DNA of 64,000 nucleotides from Enteractinococcus helveticum (GCF_001657475.1 NZ_LXEY01000008.1:1-64000); one strand, 5' to 3'. Positions 1-8,862 are shown, numbered from the stretch's first letter. A program made the numbers and translations. The notes: generated from the sequence alone by a model not told the origin.

Positions 1-267
1 CAACATGAGGTTGAAGACCCATGCCATGGAGAATATCGTGACATTAAATCCCAAATTAGCGGATCATAAGATAGACCAGATCTTCTTCTATACCGATAGC
101 CGCAATACCGCTCGCAAAGCTCTGACACCTGAGCCTCTATAACGATACAAGGACACATTGACCACACGATCTGTAGCTCATGAATAACATCCAACCAGGT
201 ATACCCTTTTACACACCTTGCAGCCCGACGAGAGTATGCTGTAAACGCAGGTTGAAAATCAGTGTTT
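1..267. other. No gene recognised at left edge
   Basis: Reading frames here are short, lack ribosome binding sites and resemble nothing I know. The stretch lies outside the left transposon end at 268 and may be flanking DNA of the transposon insertion. Confidence 0.5.
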
Positions 268-360
268 TGTCAGTTTCAGAAGGCGACTGCATTTCGATGC
301 CAGTCGTGGCGCGGGGTGTGCAGCCAGCTTCTGACATGTCATTGTCAGGAGTCGCCTGCA
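268..360 (+). repeat. Left terminal repeats of a Tn402/Tn5053-type transposon
   Basis: A 24-base terminal sequence beginning TGTCAGTTTCAGAAGG lies at 268-291. A second direct copy (TGTCATTGTCAGGAGTCG) lies at 337-360, and an inverted partial copy at 317-335. Tn402/Tn5053 elements have 25-bp ends followed by about 19-bp iterated TniA-binding repeats of just this type (family knowledge). The matching inverted end is at 4682-4706. The 5 bases flanking the two ends do not match, so the unit has been rearranged since insertion. Confidence 0.75.
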
Positions 361-518
361 CAACCTGCCATTGAGTTCCTTATCGGTCAGGCGTTTTCCC
401 TGTGCGGTTGCCGATCCTCAATACGGGTGTCTGGCTGCAGGGTGTGGAGCGTTTGACTCTCCTGTTACTGGAGGCCTGATACTGAAAAGTGTTAGCCCTA
501 CTTGAGGAGATTGCAGTC

Positions 519-1358
519 ATGATGACTATTGGAGAATTTGCCCTGCACACCGGTATCAGCGTGAAGGCGCTGCGATTTTATGATGAGCGTGGAATCCTGC
601 CAGCGGCCGAGGTCGACCCGGCCACCGGGTACCGGTTCTACGCCGCCGGGCAGCTACGGGCCGCTACCACTATTCGGGTTCTGCGGGCAGCTGGGATGCC
701 GCTGGAATCTGTCGAACAGGTGTTGCAGGAGCCAGACCGTGCTGTGGACCTGCTGGCCTCCCATGAGCGTCAGCTCCAAGCCCAGCGGGAAGTTCAAGAC
801 CGAGCGATCCGTATCGGCCAAGGCATGCTGGCCGAATCAGGCCAGCAGCCAGACGTCAAAACCCGACATGTCGGTCCCACCCATTGGGCAGCGATTGCAA
901 CCACGGTCCGGGTCGCAGACGATGACATTGACGATGCCGATTGGGCAAACAGCGACTTTCAGATGCTCCACACCGCACTATCTCAGGCGGGTAATCCGCC
1001 TATCGGCGGCTGGTGGACTGCTATCGATCCAGCTGATGCCGCTGATGAGGTGGAGGTATTGTTGAGTTGGCCGGTGCGTGAACCAGTCCCGAAGGACTTC
1101 TCCCTCGACGGTGTAGAGCTACGCACTGGGACTCTGCCAGATCGTACCGAAGCATTCGTGCGCACCGAGATCGATGAGGTTGAAGACGACCTCCTTGACG
1201 ATACTGCAGGCGGTCGTTTGCTGCATCCGAAGTATCTCGACTTCGTCGAATACCTGGATAAAAACGGCCACCAACTTCGTCAACTACGACAAGCCGCAGT
1301 ACTCCACGACGAAGGTGTGCCGGTGGCCATGGAAATCACTGCCACCATCAACCCATAA
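519..1358 (+). CDS. MerR-family regulator with GyrI-like effector domain
   Basis: The product is a transcription factor of 279 aa. Residues 1-70 form a MerR winged helix (TIGEFA at the start, then LRFYDERGIL and GYRFYAAGQL). A short coiled coil follows, and the rest looks like a GyrI/BltR-type small-molecule-binding domain. I chose ATG 519 because GAGGAG lies 9 nt upstream; a longer in-frame start at 489 lacks this. MerR proteins usually twist a promoter with an over-long spacer when ligand is bound. The target may be the downstream secA2 or its own gene, which is inference from position only. It is cargo of the Tn402-type unit. Confidence 0.85.
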   Translation: MMTIGEFALHTGISVKALRFYDERGILPAAEVDPATGYRFYAAGQLRAATTIRVLRAAGMPLESVEQVLQEPDRAVDLLASHERQLQAQREVQDRAIRIGQGMLAESGQQPDVKTRHVGPTHWAAIATTVRVADDDIDDADWANSDFQMLHTALSQAGNPPIGGWWTAIDPADAADEVEVLLSWPVREPVPKDFSLDGVELRTGTLPDRTEAFVRTEIDEVEDDLLDDTAGGRLLHPKYLDFVEYLDKNGHQLRQLRQAAVLHDEGVPVAMEITATINP

Positions 1359-1437
1359 GAGGGTGCTCTTGCGTCTAGAATATCTGTCACATTAGCTGCC
1401 GGCGACCCTGTTTGCATGACGTAGAATACGTAACGGG

Positions 1438-1488
1438 TTAAGTGACAATTTTCCCTAGTCGGTGCTGTGCCGTCGGATTGTCACTTAA
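1438..1488. repeat. Perfect 12-bp inverted repeat before secA2
   Basis: TTAAGTGACAAT at 1438-1449 and its exact complement at 1477-1488 are separated by 27 bases. It lies between the MerR gene and secA2. It could be a regulator or resolvase binding site; there is no T-run, so a terminator is unlikely. Confidence 0.6.
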
Positions 1489-1623
1489 ACGATCGATTAT
1501 GACATACTGTTCGGGCTGGAAGAACGCTTGGTTTGACTAACGTAGTTTGGTAAGGATCTGTAGCAAAAACGCTGTTCGGGACCGGTCACTTTCGCGAGGT
1601 GGAACTACAATTTTGGAGGTTTT

Positions 1624-3957
1624 TTGATACGACAGTATCTTCCGCGTTGGTTCCTTCGTGCTCTTGGCACTCCTGGTACAGCCGCATTGCAGCGATTTCG
1701 TTCTATCGTAGACGATGTCAGGTCGGTACAACCGGAGATCTCCGGTGTTCCTGACGATGAGCTTCGTGCGTGGGCTGCTACTGCGGGCCAGGGTAGCGTG
1801 GTTGACGATCGCCGGAGCTTGGTGCGAGTCTTGGCCGCTGCCCGCGAGGTGTGCAGCCGGGCACTGGGGATAGAGCCATACGATGAACAGCTTCTTGGGT
1901 GCGCTGCGATGATACATGGCTATGTCATTGAGATGGATACGGGTGAAGGCAAAACCATCGTAGGTGCACTGGCGGCTGCTGCTCACAGTCTTTCTGGACG
2001 GCGGGTTCATGTTTTGTCAGTGAACGACTACCTCGCCGAACGCGATGCCAACTGGATGGGGCCAATCTATGAGCTGCTCGGCATCCGTGTCGCCTGGGTT
2101 GGGCAGCGCACTTCCAAGACCTGTCGAAAGCTGTCTTACGCTGCCGATGTCGTCTATGCGCCTGTCAGTGAGGTAGGTTACGACGTCCTCAGAGATGGCT
2201 TCGCACACAGTGTGTCAGAACAGGTGGGACCTACTTTCGACGTTGGGATCGTGGACGAAGCGGATGCCGTGATGATCGATGAGGCCATCTCACCGCTGGT
2301 ACTTGCCGGCGAGGGCGATAATATAGACGCTGATTTCTATAGCGCAACCTCGCTTGTCGAGCTTTTGCAGCCCGGTGAACACTTTGTGGTGGATGCTGAT
2401 CGCAGCGCAGTCTCGCTCACAGAGCTTGGTACGGACTTACTTGAAGACCACTTTGGTGGGGTCAATTTATATGACACCGAAAATATTGACCTGCTCACGC
2501 GAATCAACCTCGCACTGCATGCCCGAGCATTGATCCATCGTGATGTTGATTATCTGGTCGAAAACGGTGCTCTCCGATTGATCAACACGTCACGGGGGCG
2601 CATATCGCATATGCACCGCTGGCCAGATGGACTGCACGCGGCGATCGAGGCGAAAGAAGGTTTGACAGTCACGGCACCAGGTATTGTGTTGGATTCTTTA
2701 ACGATCCAAGACCTTCTGCTGCGTTACGACTTGCTAGTAGGTATGAGCGGCACAGTGCTTGCGGTAGCTGACGAGCTTCAAGAGTTCTACAGCACGGCCA
2801 GTGGCCGCATAGAGCCGCATAAGGAAAGAATCCGGGTTGATGAACCCATTCGAGTCTTCTTTACCAATGCCGACAAAGAAGACGACATTCTCGATGAGAT
2901 CACGAAAAGACATGCACGAGGTCAACCAGTCTTAGTCGGCACCCAGAGCGTTGCCGAGTCGGAACACTTAGCCACCGAATTATGCGCTGAAGGTGTGTTC
3001 GCCCAGGTCCTGAATGCGCGCAATTCTGCGGAGGAAGCCGAAATTGTCTCACATGCTGGGCAGTATGGTTCCGTGACAATCTCAACGCAAATGTCCGGTC
3101 GAGGCACTGATATTAAACTTGGCGGCCCCGATGAGAGCGACAGAGATCGGGTCGTGGCGCTTGGTGGGCTCGCGGTTATTTCCACCTCGCTGTACCCGTC
3201 ACGCAGACTGGATGCGCAATTACTCGGTCGGGCAGGACGGCAGGGAGACCCCGGTGTATCGCTGCGCTTTGTTTCCCTAACCGATGAGCTTATAGACGCT
3301 CATGTGCCGGGCTTCATGAGAAGGAAGCTTCAACATCGAGGGCGGAAGATCACCTCCCGCGAGCTAGTTGATATTGTGAACTCCTCTCAAAAGATTGCTG
3401 AAGCGCTTCGCTTAGAGAGGCATCGTTCTACGTGGCATTACAACAGAGCTATTGCTATCCAGCGCCAAGCTGTGATCACCAATCGTTTGGATCTGCTGCA
3501 TGGCGCTGATCAGATGGCTACCCGGGTTCGGCGCACCATCCCTGACCATGCTGAGAATTTGATAACGAAGCTGGATTGGCCGGGGTACAAGGCACTGGTC
3601 CGTACTATCTCACTTCATATCATCGATGATGCGTGGACCTCCCACCTCGCGTTCCTCAACGACGTCAGAGAAGGCATCAACTTGCGAGTACTCGCTGGCC
3701 AGGACCCCGTTCAAGAGTTTCACCTCATTGCGCTCCGCGAGTTTGATGACTTCTTTGACAGGCTAGACCAAAGCGTTTGTGAACTGGTGGCAAGTTTCGA
3801 TGTTGATGCTCGCGCAGATGTCATCGACCAGCTTGGTCTGCGGCGGCCCTCAGCTACTTGGACGTATATGGTGCCAGATAATCCACTTGGCACGCCTGAT
3901 GATCGGGCAGCGCGTAACGTGCAACGAATCGCGCGCCAAATATTCAAACGGGACTAA
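1624..3957 (+). CDS. secA2: Accessory preprotein translocase ATPase SecA2
   Basis: The protein is 777 aa, shorter than housekeeping SecA (about 850-950) and in the range of actinobacterial SecA2. It shows the SecA DEAD motor: Walker A MDTGEGKT near residue 105, Walker B IVDEADAVMIDEA near 212, and in NBD2 the motifs MSGRGTDIKLGG and LLGRAGRQGDPG. The helical scaffold region (DDAWTSHLAFLNDVREGINL) is present. The zinc-binding C-terminal tail of SecA1 is absent, as in SecA2. The start is TTG 1624 with GGAGG at 1614-1618. SecA2 powers export of a substrate subset through SecYEG. No SecY or export partner lies nearby, and its place inside transposon ends is unusual. Confidence 0.9.
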   Translation: MIRQYLPRWFLRALGTPGTAALQRFRSIVDDVRSVQPEISGVPDDELRAWAATAGQGSVVDDRRSLVRVLAAAREVCSRALGIEPYDEQLLGCAAMIHGYVIEMDTGEGKTIVGALAAAAHSLSGRRVHVLSVNDYLAERDANWMGPIYELLGIRVAWVGQRTSKTCRKLSYAADVVYAPVSEVGYDVLRDGFAHSVSEQVGPTFDVGIVDEADAVMIDEAISPLVLAGEGDNIDADFYSATSLVELLQPGEHFVVDADRSAVSLTELGTDLLEDHFGGVNLYDTENIDLLTRINLALHARALIHRDVDYLVENGALRLINTSRGRISHMHRWPDGLHAAIEAKEGLTVTAPGIVLDSLTIQDLLLRYDLLVGMSGTVLAVADELQEFYSTASGRIEPHKERIRVDEPIRVFFTNADKEDDILDEITKRHARGQPVLVGTQSVAESEHLATELCAEGVFAQVLNARNSAEEAEIVSHAGQYGSVTISTQMSGRGTDIKLGGPDESDRDRVVALGGLAVISTSLYPSRRLDAQLLGRAGRQGDPGVSLRFVSLTDELIDAHVPGFMRRKLQHRGRKITSRELVDIVNSSQKIAEALRLERHRSTWHYNRAIAIQRQAVITNRLDLLHGADQMATRVRRTIPDHAENLITKLDWPGYKALVRTISLHIIDDAWTSHLAFLNDVREGINLRVLAGQDPVQEFHLIALREFDDFFDRLDQSVCELVASFDVDARADVIDQLGLRRPSATWTYMVPDNPLGTPDDRAARNVQRIARQIFKRD

Positions 3958-4046
3958 GGAGGCGGAGTTCGAACAATACTGCGCTGGAGGTTGCTACTGC
4001 CCTGGCCGTTCAGAAACGACAGGATACATGACAGGAGAAGACCACG

Positions 4047-4676
4047 ATGCTGATCGGATACATGCGGGTCTCGAAAGCAGACGGCTCCCAAACGACGGAC
4101 CTGCAACGAGATGCGCTGCTCGCCGCCGGTGTCGAGCCCGGCCAGTTCTATGAAGATAAGGCTTCCGGTAAGAAAGACGATCGGCCACAGCTGACTGCCT
4201 GTTTGAAAGCGCTGCGGTCTGGTGACACACTGATGGTATGGAAGCTGGACCGCCTCGGACGCGATCTGCGTCACCTGGTCAACGTCGTCCATGACCTGAC
4301 CGAACGTGGTGTGGGCTTGAAGGTACTCACCGGCCAAGGTGCTGCCATCGACACCACTACCGCCTCCGGCAAGCTGGTCTTCGGGATCTTCGCTGCCCTG
4401 GCCGAATTCGAACGCGAACTGATTTCCGAACGCACAAAGGCTGGACTCGCTTCAGCACGAGCACGTGGCCGCAAAGGTGGACGACCCTACAAAATGACCG
4501 CGGCAAAAGTCCGACTCGCAATGGCGTCCATGGGCCAACCCGGCACCAAGGTCGGTGAGCTGTGCAAAGAACTCGAAGTCACACGCCAAACCCTCTACCG
4601 GCACGTCTCTCCGACGGGGGAGCTACGTCCTGACGGGAAAAAGGTCCTCGGCATCGGCTTTGAAGACGCCTTCTGA
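4047..4676 (+). CDS. Small serine resolvase (TniR/TnpR type)
   Basis: This is a 209-aa serine recombinase that resolves cointegrates at a res site. The catalytic domain opens with GYMRVSKADGSQ (nucleophile Ser in RVSK). It continues with VWKLDRLGRDLRHLV and FGIFAALAEFERELISERT, and ends in a helix-turn-helix (VTRQTLYRHV). ATG 4047 has AGGAGA upstream. It sits directly inside the right end of the Tn402-type unit, as resolvase does in that family. The tniA, tniB and tniQ genes are absent, so the unit is non-autonomous. Confidence 0.93.
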   Translation: MLIGYMRVSKADGSQTTDLQRDALLAAGVEPGQFYEDKASGKKDDRPQLTACLKALRSGDTLMVWKLDRLGRDLRHLVNVVHDLTERGVGLKVLTGQGAAIDTTTASGKLVFGIFAALAEFERELISERTKAGLASARARGRKGGRPYKMTAAKVRLAMASMGQPGTKVGELCKELEVTRQTLYRHVSPTGELRPDGKKVLGIGFEDAF

Positions 4677-4681
4677 AATCC

Positions 4682-4706
4682 GTGCAGTCAGCTTCTGAAA
4701 ATGACA
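4682..4706 (-). repeat. Right terminal inverted repeat, Tn402-type
   Basis: Read on the minus strand it begins TGTCATTTTCAGAAGCTGAC, pairing with the left end at 268. A further partial iteron (TTCAGAAGGCG) overlaps the resolvase stop just inside. The unit ends at 4706. Confidence 0.8.
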
Positions 4707-4831
4707 CCGGTACCAACATTGGCGAGCTGTGCAAAGAACTCGGTGTCACACGCCAAACCCTCTACCGCCACGTCTCCCCGACAGGGGAACTCCGTCTCGA
4801 CGGGAAAAAGGTTCTCGGCATCGGAGCATGA
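4707..4831 (+). pseudogene. 3' remnant of a second resolvase gene
   Basis: Immediately outside the transposon end, the sequence resumes in the middle of a different resolvase allele. It encodes IGELCKELGVTRQTLYRH and then KKVLGIGA with a stop at 4829-4831. It is homologous to about 4545-4655 but clearly diverged. The upstream part of that gene is missing. Either the first unit inserted into a related transposon, or recombination joined the two. Confidence 0.8.
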
Positions 4832-4875
4832 AGTGACCGTTTTTGAAAATTCTGTGCCATGAGCTTCTCGAAACA

Positions 4876-6591
4876 CTAGCTCTCCGACGCATCCGAGTTG
4901 GTGAGGTGTTGTGTTCTGCCGTTCCAGTGATTGCGGAGCCATCGATCGTGCGACACGACAATGACTGCTCCGGGGTAGTGTTCTATGGATGCTTCGAGCT
5001 CGGTGACCAGCGGCAGCGAGAAGTGGTTGGTCGGCTCATCAAGCATGAGCACCTCGGGTGGGTTAGCCAGGATGATGGCCAGGGCCAGACGGCGGTGTTG
5101 TCCGACGCTGAGGCTGTCGATCGACCGGGTGTGGTCGCGCGGATGCAACAGGCCAAACGTTGTCAAGGGGGTGGCCTCGGCCACGGTTAGTCCCACCGAT
5201 TGTTCGTAGACCGCTTGGACGGTCTGACCAGCAAATGCTGAGAAGTCGCTTTCCTGCGTGAGCAGGCCGACGGACAGACCGGGTTTTCGCATGATGGTGC
5301 CGTAGTCCGGTGCTAGCTTATCGGCCATGATGGCAAGCAGCGTGGATTTCCCCACTCCATTCGGGCCGGTAATCAGCAACCGGTCATTCGCGGTAATCGC
5401 CAGCGAGGTCGGGGCCAGCCGGTGTGTACTTGCCACCTGCGTTGCCCGGATAAGCTCCTCGTCAGGGGCATAGTGTGGCCCGGTGGTGTAAGCGGCATCG
5501 AGACCCTGGAAGGACAGTTCGCGTGGAGGTTTCACGATCTGACGCTGTTCTAACTCTCGTAACCTGGATCGGGCGTCATTGACTCGACGGGCCACGACTT
5601 TGGCGTTGCGATCGGCATAGTATTTCTGGGCCATCCGAATTTCGGTGCGGGGTTTCCAATCCTCGTGGCCGACGACTTGATTTTGGTCCACTGCCGCTCG
5701 GAGCCGCTTTAGCTGGGCTTGTTCTTGGTCGTATTGGTTTTGCCAGCGCCGTCGAGCGTCACGTCGATGCTGGATGTAGTCAGAGTATGTGCCCGTAAAT
5801 CGGGTGATCCCCCTGGTCGTGAGCTGATCCTCGGCCTCGTTAAGTTGATGCGGTTGTGGGGCAGGATCTAAATCGATCAGCGACCGTACCGTGTGATCCA
5901 GAAAGGCCCGGTCGTGGCTGGCAATCAGCACAGGTCCTCGCCAGTTGGACACCAAACCGCTGATGAAATCCACTCCGTCATCATCCAGATGGTTGGTGGG
6001 TTCATCTAGCAACAACACGTCCGGGGCACTCAATAACAAACTCGCCAACGCGAGGCGTGCAGTTTGCCCCCCGGACAGCTGACCCACAGGGGCCAAAAGC
6101 TCGACATCCGCCAGGCCTAATCCTGCGACCATCCGGTTCACATGCGCGTCCACGTCCCAAGCGGCGAAACGTTCCGCACGGTCCAACGCTTCGGTGTACC
6201 GCACCATGGCAGCCTCTTGGTGAGGACGGTCAGCAAGAGCTTGGGCGGCGTCGTCGACTTCGCAAACCGCAGCCCGTAGGGGAGCGACGGCGGTTTCCAA
6301 GACGTCTTCCATTGTTTCAGACGCCGCAAAAGACGGTTGCTGAGACAACAATCCGACAGCTGGTTGTACGGTGTCATGGTGGAAAATTTCGACCTGCCCA
6401 GCATCAGCAGATAAATGGCCGGCAATAATGCGAAGCAAGGTAGATTTGCCGGCACCGTTTTCGCCGATCACCCCGACACAATCATCTTGCGGGACAACAA
6501 ACGAAATGTCAGTGAAGACTCTGCGATCCGCAAAAGACTTCGACAAGCCCTCAACTCGCAGATGGGAATATACGGTGCGTGAATACGACAC
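4876..6591 (-). CDS. ABC-F family ATPase, probable ribosome protection factor
   Basis: The product is 571 aa with two ABC domains on one chain and no membrane segments. Domain 1 has GENGAGKST, LSGGQ and LLLDEPTNHLDDDG. A charged linker spans roughly residues 255-320. Domain 2 has GPNGVGKST, LSVGQ and LMLDEPTNHF. This is the ABC-F layout: such proteins bind the ribosomal E site, and many displace antibiotics. I prefer GTG 6591, preceded by AAGGATC; a GTG at 6630 is possible. The transposon context and the attenuator-like leader suggest inducible resistance, perhaps to macrolides, lincosamides or pleuromutilins; the drug class cannot be read from sequence. Confidence 0.88.
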   Translation of the reverse strand: MSYSRTVYSHLRVEGLSKSFADRRVFTDISFVVPQDDCVGVIGENGAGKSTLLRIIAGHLSADAGQVEIFHHDTVQPAVGLLSQQPSFAASETMEDVLETAVAPLRAAVCEVDDAAQALADRPHQEAAMVRYTEALDRAERFAAWDVDAHVNRMVAGLGLADVELLAPVGQLSGGQTARLALASLLLSAPDVLLLDEPTNHLDDDGVDFISGLVSNWRGPVLIASHDRAFLDHTVRSLIDLDPAPQPHQLNEAEDQLTTRGITRFTGTYSDYIQHRRDARRRWQNQYDQEQAQLKRLRAAVDQNQVVGHEDWKPRTEIRMAQKYYADRNAKVVARRVNDARSRLRELEQRQIVKPPRELSFQGLDAAYTTGPHYAPDEELIRATQVASTHRLAPTSLAITANDRLLITGPNGVGKSTLLAIMADKLAPDYGTIMRKPGLSVGLLTQESDFSAFAGQTVQAVYEQSVGLTVAEATPLTTFGLLHPRDHTRSIDSLSVGQHRRLALAIILANPPEVLMLDEPTNHFSLPLVTELEASIEHYPGAVIVVSHDRWLRNHWNGRTQHLTNSDASES

Positions 6592-6596
6592 AAAAA

Positions 6597-6658
6597 GATC
6601 CTTGAACGTTTCGAACCTCGTCGGGCGCACGCCTCAGACACGAGGAGGAAAAAGGATC
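6597..6658 (-). promoter_or_regulatory. Candidate translational attenuator of the ABC-F gene
   Basis: The ribosome binding site AAGGATC (6597-6603, minus strand) is perfectly complementary to GATCCTT (6652-6658), which lies inside a small upstream reading frame. Pairing would hide the site; a ribosome stalled on the leader would free it. A second stem (CCTCGT with ACGAGG) lies between them. This is the logic of erm and ABC-F leaders. It is inference from complementarity. Confidence 0.5.
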
Positions 6659-6687
6659 AAAGTGTCATGCACACCACAGTAGTCCAT
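6634..6687 (-). CDS. Possible leader peptide of the ABC-F gene (17 aa)
   Basis: A 17-codon frame encoding MDYCGVHDTLILFPPRV ends 42 bases before the ABC-F start. Its Leu-Ile-Leu codons contain the anti-ribosome-binding-site sequence. No clear Shine-Dalgarno precedes the ATG; a GTG five codons downstream is another start. It is supported only by position and the pairing described for 6597-6658. Confidence 0.35.
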   Translation of the reverse strand: MDYCGVHDTLILFPPRV

Positions 6688-6737
6688 GAGGACTAGTAAA
6701 GACCAATCAAAGCAGGCTCGGACACGCATCATCATAC

Positions 6738-6798
6738 AAGGGAACTATGTCCTGACGGGTAAAGGTCCTCGGCATCGGTTTTGAAGACGCCTTCTGAA
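6738..6798 (+). pseudogene. Third resolvase 3'-end remnant
   Basis: It matches the last 50-60 bases of the resolvase at 4620-4676 (GGTCCTCGGCATCGG, then GAAGACGCCTTCTGAA) with a small indel that breaks the frame. It abuts the terminal repeat at 6803 just as the intact resolvase abuts 4682. This shows that the ABC-F gene sits in a decayed related transposon. Confidence 0.75.
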
Positions 6799-6802
6799 CT
6801 CC

Positions 6803-6827
6803 GTGCAGTTAGCTTCTGAAAATGACA
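6803..6827 (-). repeat. Second right-type terminal repeat, Tn402-like
   Basis: This is the same 25-base end as at 4682-4706 (one difference, TTAG for TCAG, plus strand). It marks the edge between the decayed ABC-F unit and backbone DNA, which resumes at once with a CCGGACAC promoter. Confidence 0.8.
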
Positions 6828-6833
6828 CTCGTG

Positions 6834-6844
6834 CCGGACACAGT
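6834..6844 (+). promoter_or_regulatory. CCGGACAC element, 6 nt before ATG 6851
   Basis: CCGGACACAGT, spacer CTGTAT, then ATG. No Shine-Dalgarno site. First copy of the backbone motif; it sets the start of the downstream broken gene. Confidence 0.7.
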
Positions 6845-6850
6845 CTGTAT

Positions 6851-7627
6851 ATGACACTTTCGACTGAAACTCTGAACCATACCCCTGCAACCCCAGAGCC
6901 AGGACGACAACTACACACCACTGACCAGTTGCTGGACGAGCTCAACACTCACTTCTTACCAGGCCAGTACGTTCACTTAGAAACCTGGATTAACCCCCAA
7001 TCCTCGAATGAGCCTGCAACCTACAGCACCATGGAGGGCTACATGCGGGAGGGTGACGACGACTTCATCGGCATCGGGCGCATCGACCGAGGTGCTGACA
7101 AGCCCAGTGAACAACGCGCCAGCATTGAAACCACCGGTGACGAAGGTGCCATCATGGTCACTGTCCCAGCCACCGGCACGCTGGTCATCCAAGACGCATC
7201 GTCACCTGGTGTGACCTATCAGCTCACCGCACGAACTCCGGTCTTTGACGGACCTACTATGACAGGTCCACTGGTGAACGACAAGGGCAGGAATCGCCGT
7301 TCGATGTTGCACCAATGCAGCAGGTTTGGAAAGACCTTGACCTTGATTGCAGCCGCTACGACGACTATGTTGATCGCACCGTCTACCGTCACGATGTGCT
7401 CGACGGCGACGGTACTCTGATGGGATGCATTGAAACTGCTGACGGGGGTCAAACCTGGCAAGCCTGCAAATGGTACAGTTTCGACGAAATGTTTGCGGCC
7501 ATTGATGCCTTTGAACCCAGCGCATCCATCAGCGACAATGCCGAGCTAGTCTACCGGGAAGCCGGTGGCACCGGTCGGTGGACAAAATGCACGATGATCG
7601 AAGTGCCACTCTTTGACATGGTTGGCC
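6851..7627 (+). pseudogene. Broken backbone gene of unknown function
   Basis: The frame starts at ATG 6851 (MTLSTETLNH), fixed by the CCGGACAC element. Near 7288 the reading frame shifts by one base, and the sensible protein continues as ESPFDVAPMQQVWKDLDLD and onward with typical codon use. It is then cut at 7628 by an IS3 left-end fragment. The first part has a charged, phage-gene-like composition. I recognise no domain. It is dead as a gene unless the shift is a sequencing error, and even then it lacks its own 3' end. Confidence 0.6.
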
Positions 7628-7661
7628 TGACCCCATTTTTTAGGTCCATTCGTTATGTGAG
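7628..7661 (+). mobile_element. 34-bp remnant of an IS3-family left end
   Basis: The sequence TGACCCCATTTTTTAGGTCC followed by ATTCGTTATGTGAG is nearly identical to the left end of the IS3 copy at 12251. The rest of the element is missing, so an IS-linked deletion fused the backbone pseudogene to the surface-protein fragment. The frame stays open across the joint. Confidence 0.85.
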
Positions 7662-7662
7662 A

Positions 7663-8781
7663 TTCGCTTTCTTCGTGAACGGCGAGAACGAAGCGACCAT
7701 CACCGGAGAAGACGGTACCGAGACGTTCGTTTCGATCAACAACATCAATGCTGATCAAAACGCCCAGTACTTCCGTGACAACGACTATGTGTCTGGCGGA
7801 ACTTCTCCCTATGACACGGGTTTGAACGGCATGACCACCGTGCTCGGTTTTGAAGCCGAGGTCAATGCTGGTGAGACCAATACCTTGAAATTAGCTATCG
7901 CTGATGTCTCGGACACCATCTATGACTCGACCGTCATGATCGAAGCAGGTACCTGCTCCTCTCCGGCGAACATTCCACCGGTGGCCGAGGACCAAAACCT
8001 CGAGACTGGTGTTGACGAGCCGCTAGATATTGCTCTGGTCGCCACCGACGAAGACGAAGACGAGCTCACCTACACCGTCAACGACGAGGGACTCAACGGT
8101 ACCCTCGAAGGCGACGGCGCAAACTGGACATTCACACCTGAAGAAGGCTTTGAAGGCTCCACTTCCTTCACCTTCACCGCGAACGACGGTGAATACGACA
8201 GTAACACCGCAACCGTGACCATTCAGGTCGGAGAAGTCCAAAACACTCCACCTGTTGCTGATGATCAGGATGTTGAAACTGACTTCAACACCCCAGCCGA
8301 CATCACCTTGACCGGCTCGGATGCAGACGAAGACGACCTGACCTTTGACGTCGTTGATACCGACGACCTCGCAGGTGAACTTGAAGGCGACGGCGCAAAC
8401 GTCACCTTCACCCCAGAAGAGGGTTTCTCCGGGACCACCTCATTCACCTACGTTGCCAACGACGGCGAAGCAGACAGCGAACCAGCCACGGTCACCATCA
8501 CTGTTGCTGAAGAAGTCATCGTTGAACCAACGGAAACTCCAGCGCCAAGTGAAACTCCATCGGCTGAGCCAACGGAAACTCCAACCACTTCAGCTCCAAC
8601 TGAGACAGCAGATCCTTCCGAAACTGCAGACCCAGTAGAAGATGAGGAAACTGCAGAAGAAGCTTCCGATGAAAAACTCTCGGACACCGGTTCCTCAGCG
8701 GCCATCCTGGCTATTGGAGGCGTCCTGCTGGTAGCCGCAGGTGCTGGACTGCTGTACATGCGTCGCCGTGCAGCCAACTAG
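7663..8781 (+). pseudogene. 3' part of a sortase-anchored surface protein
   Basis: The signal peptide and N-terminus are missing. The remaining protein begins within a domain resembling choice-of-anchor L (NADQNAQYF to DTIYDSTVMIEAGT). Two tandem Ig/cadherin-like repeats follow, each with the pattern G-DGAN-TFTPEEGF. A Thr/Pro/Glu-rich wall-spanning stretch comes next. The C-terminus is a sorting signal: LSDTG (an LPXTG variant), a hydrophobic helix and RRRAAN. Such proteins are covalently attached to peptidoglycan by sortase. Here it is read as a chimera with the upstream pseudogene and cannot be exported as it stands. Confidence 0.8.
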
Positions 8782-8819
8782 GTAGCACTCCTAGGACACC
8801 TTTAGTCCAGCAGAACGTC

Positions 8820-8862
8820 GGCCTCGAATCCATGCTCTTGGATTCGAGGCCGAAGTCTTTTA
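8820..8862 (+). terminator. Rho-independent terminator after the surface protein
   Basis: GGCCTCGAATCC (8820-8831) pairs perfectly with 8840-8851 around an 8-base loop. A T-rich tail follows. Confidence 0.85.

Noticed and set aside
180..456. Two overlapping 64-codon frames at the left edge
   Set aside because: They run through the iterated transposon ends, lack ribosome sites and have no sensible composition.
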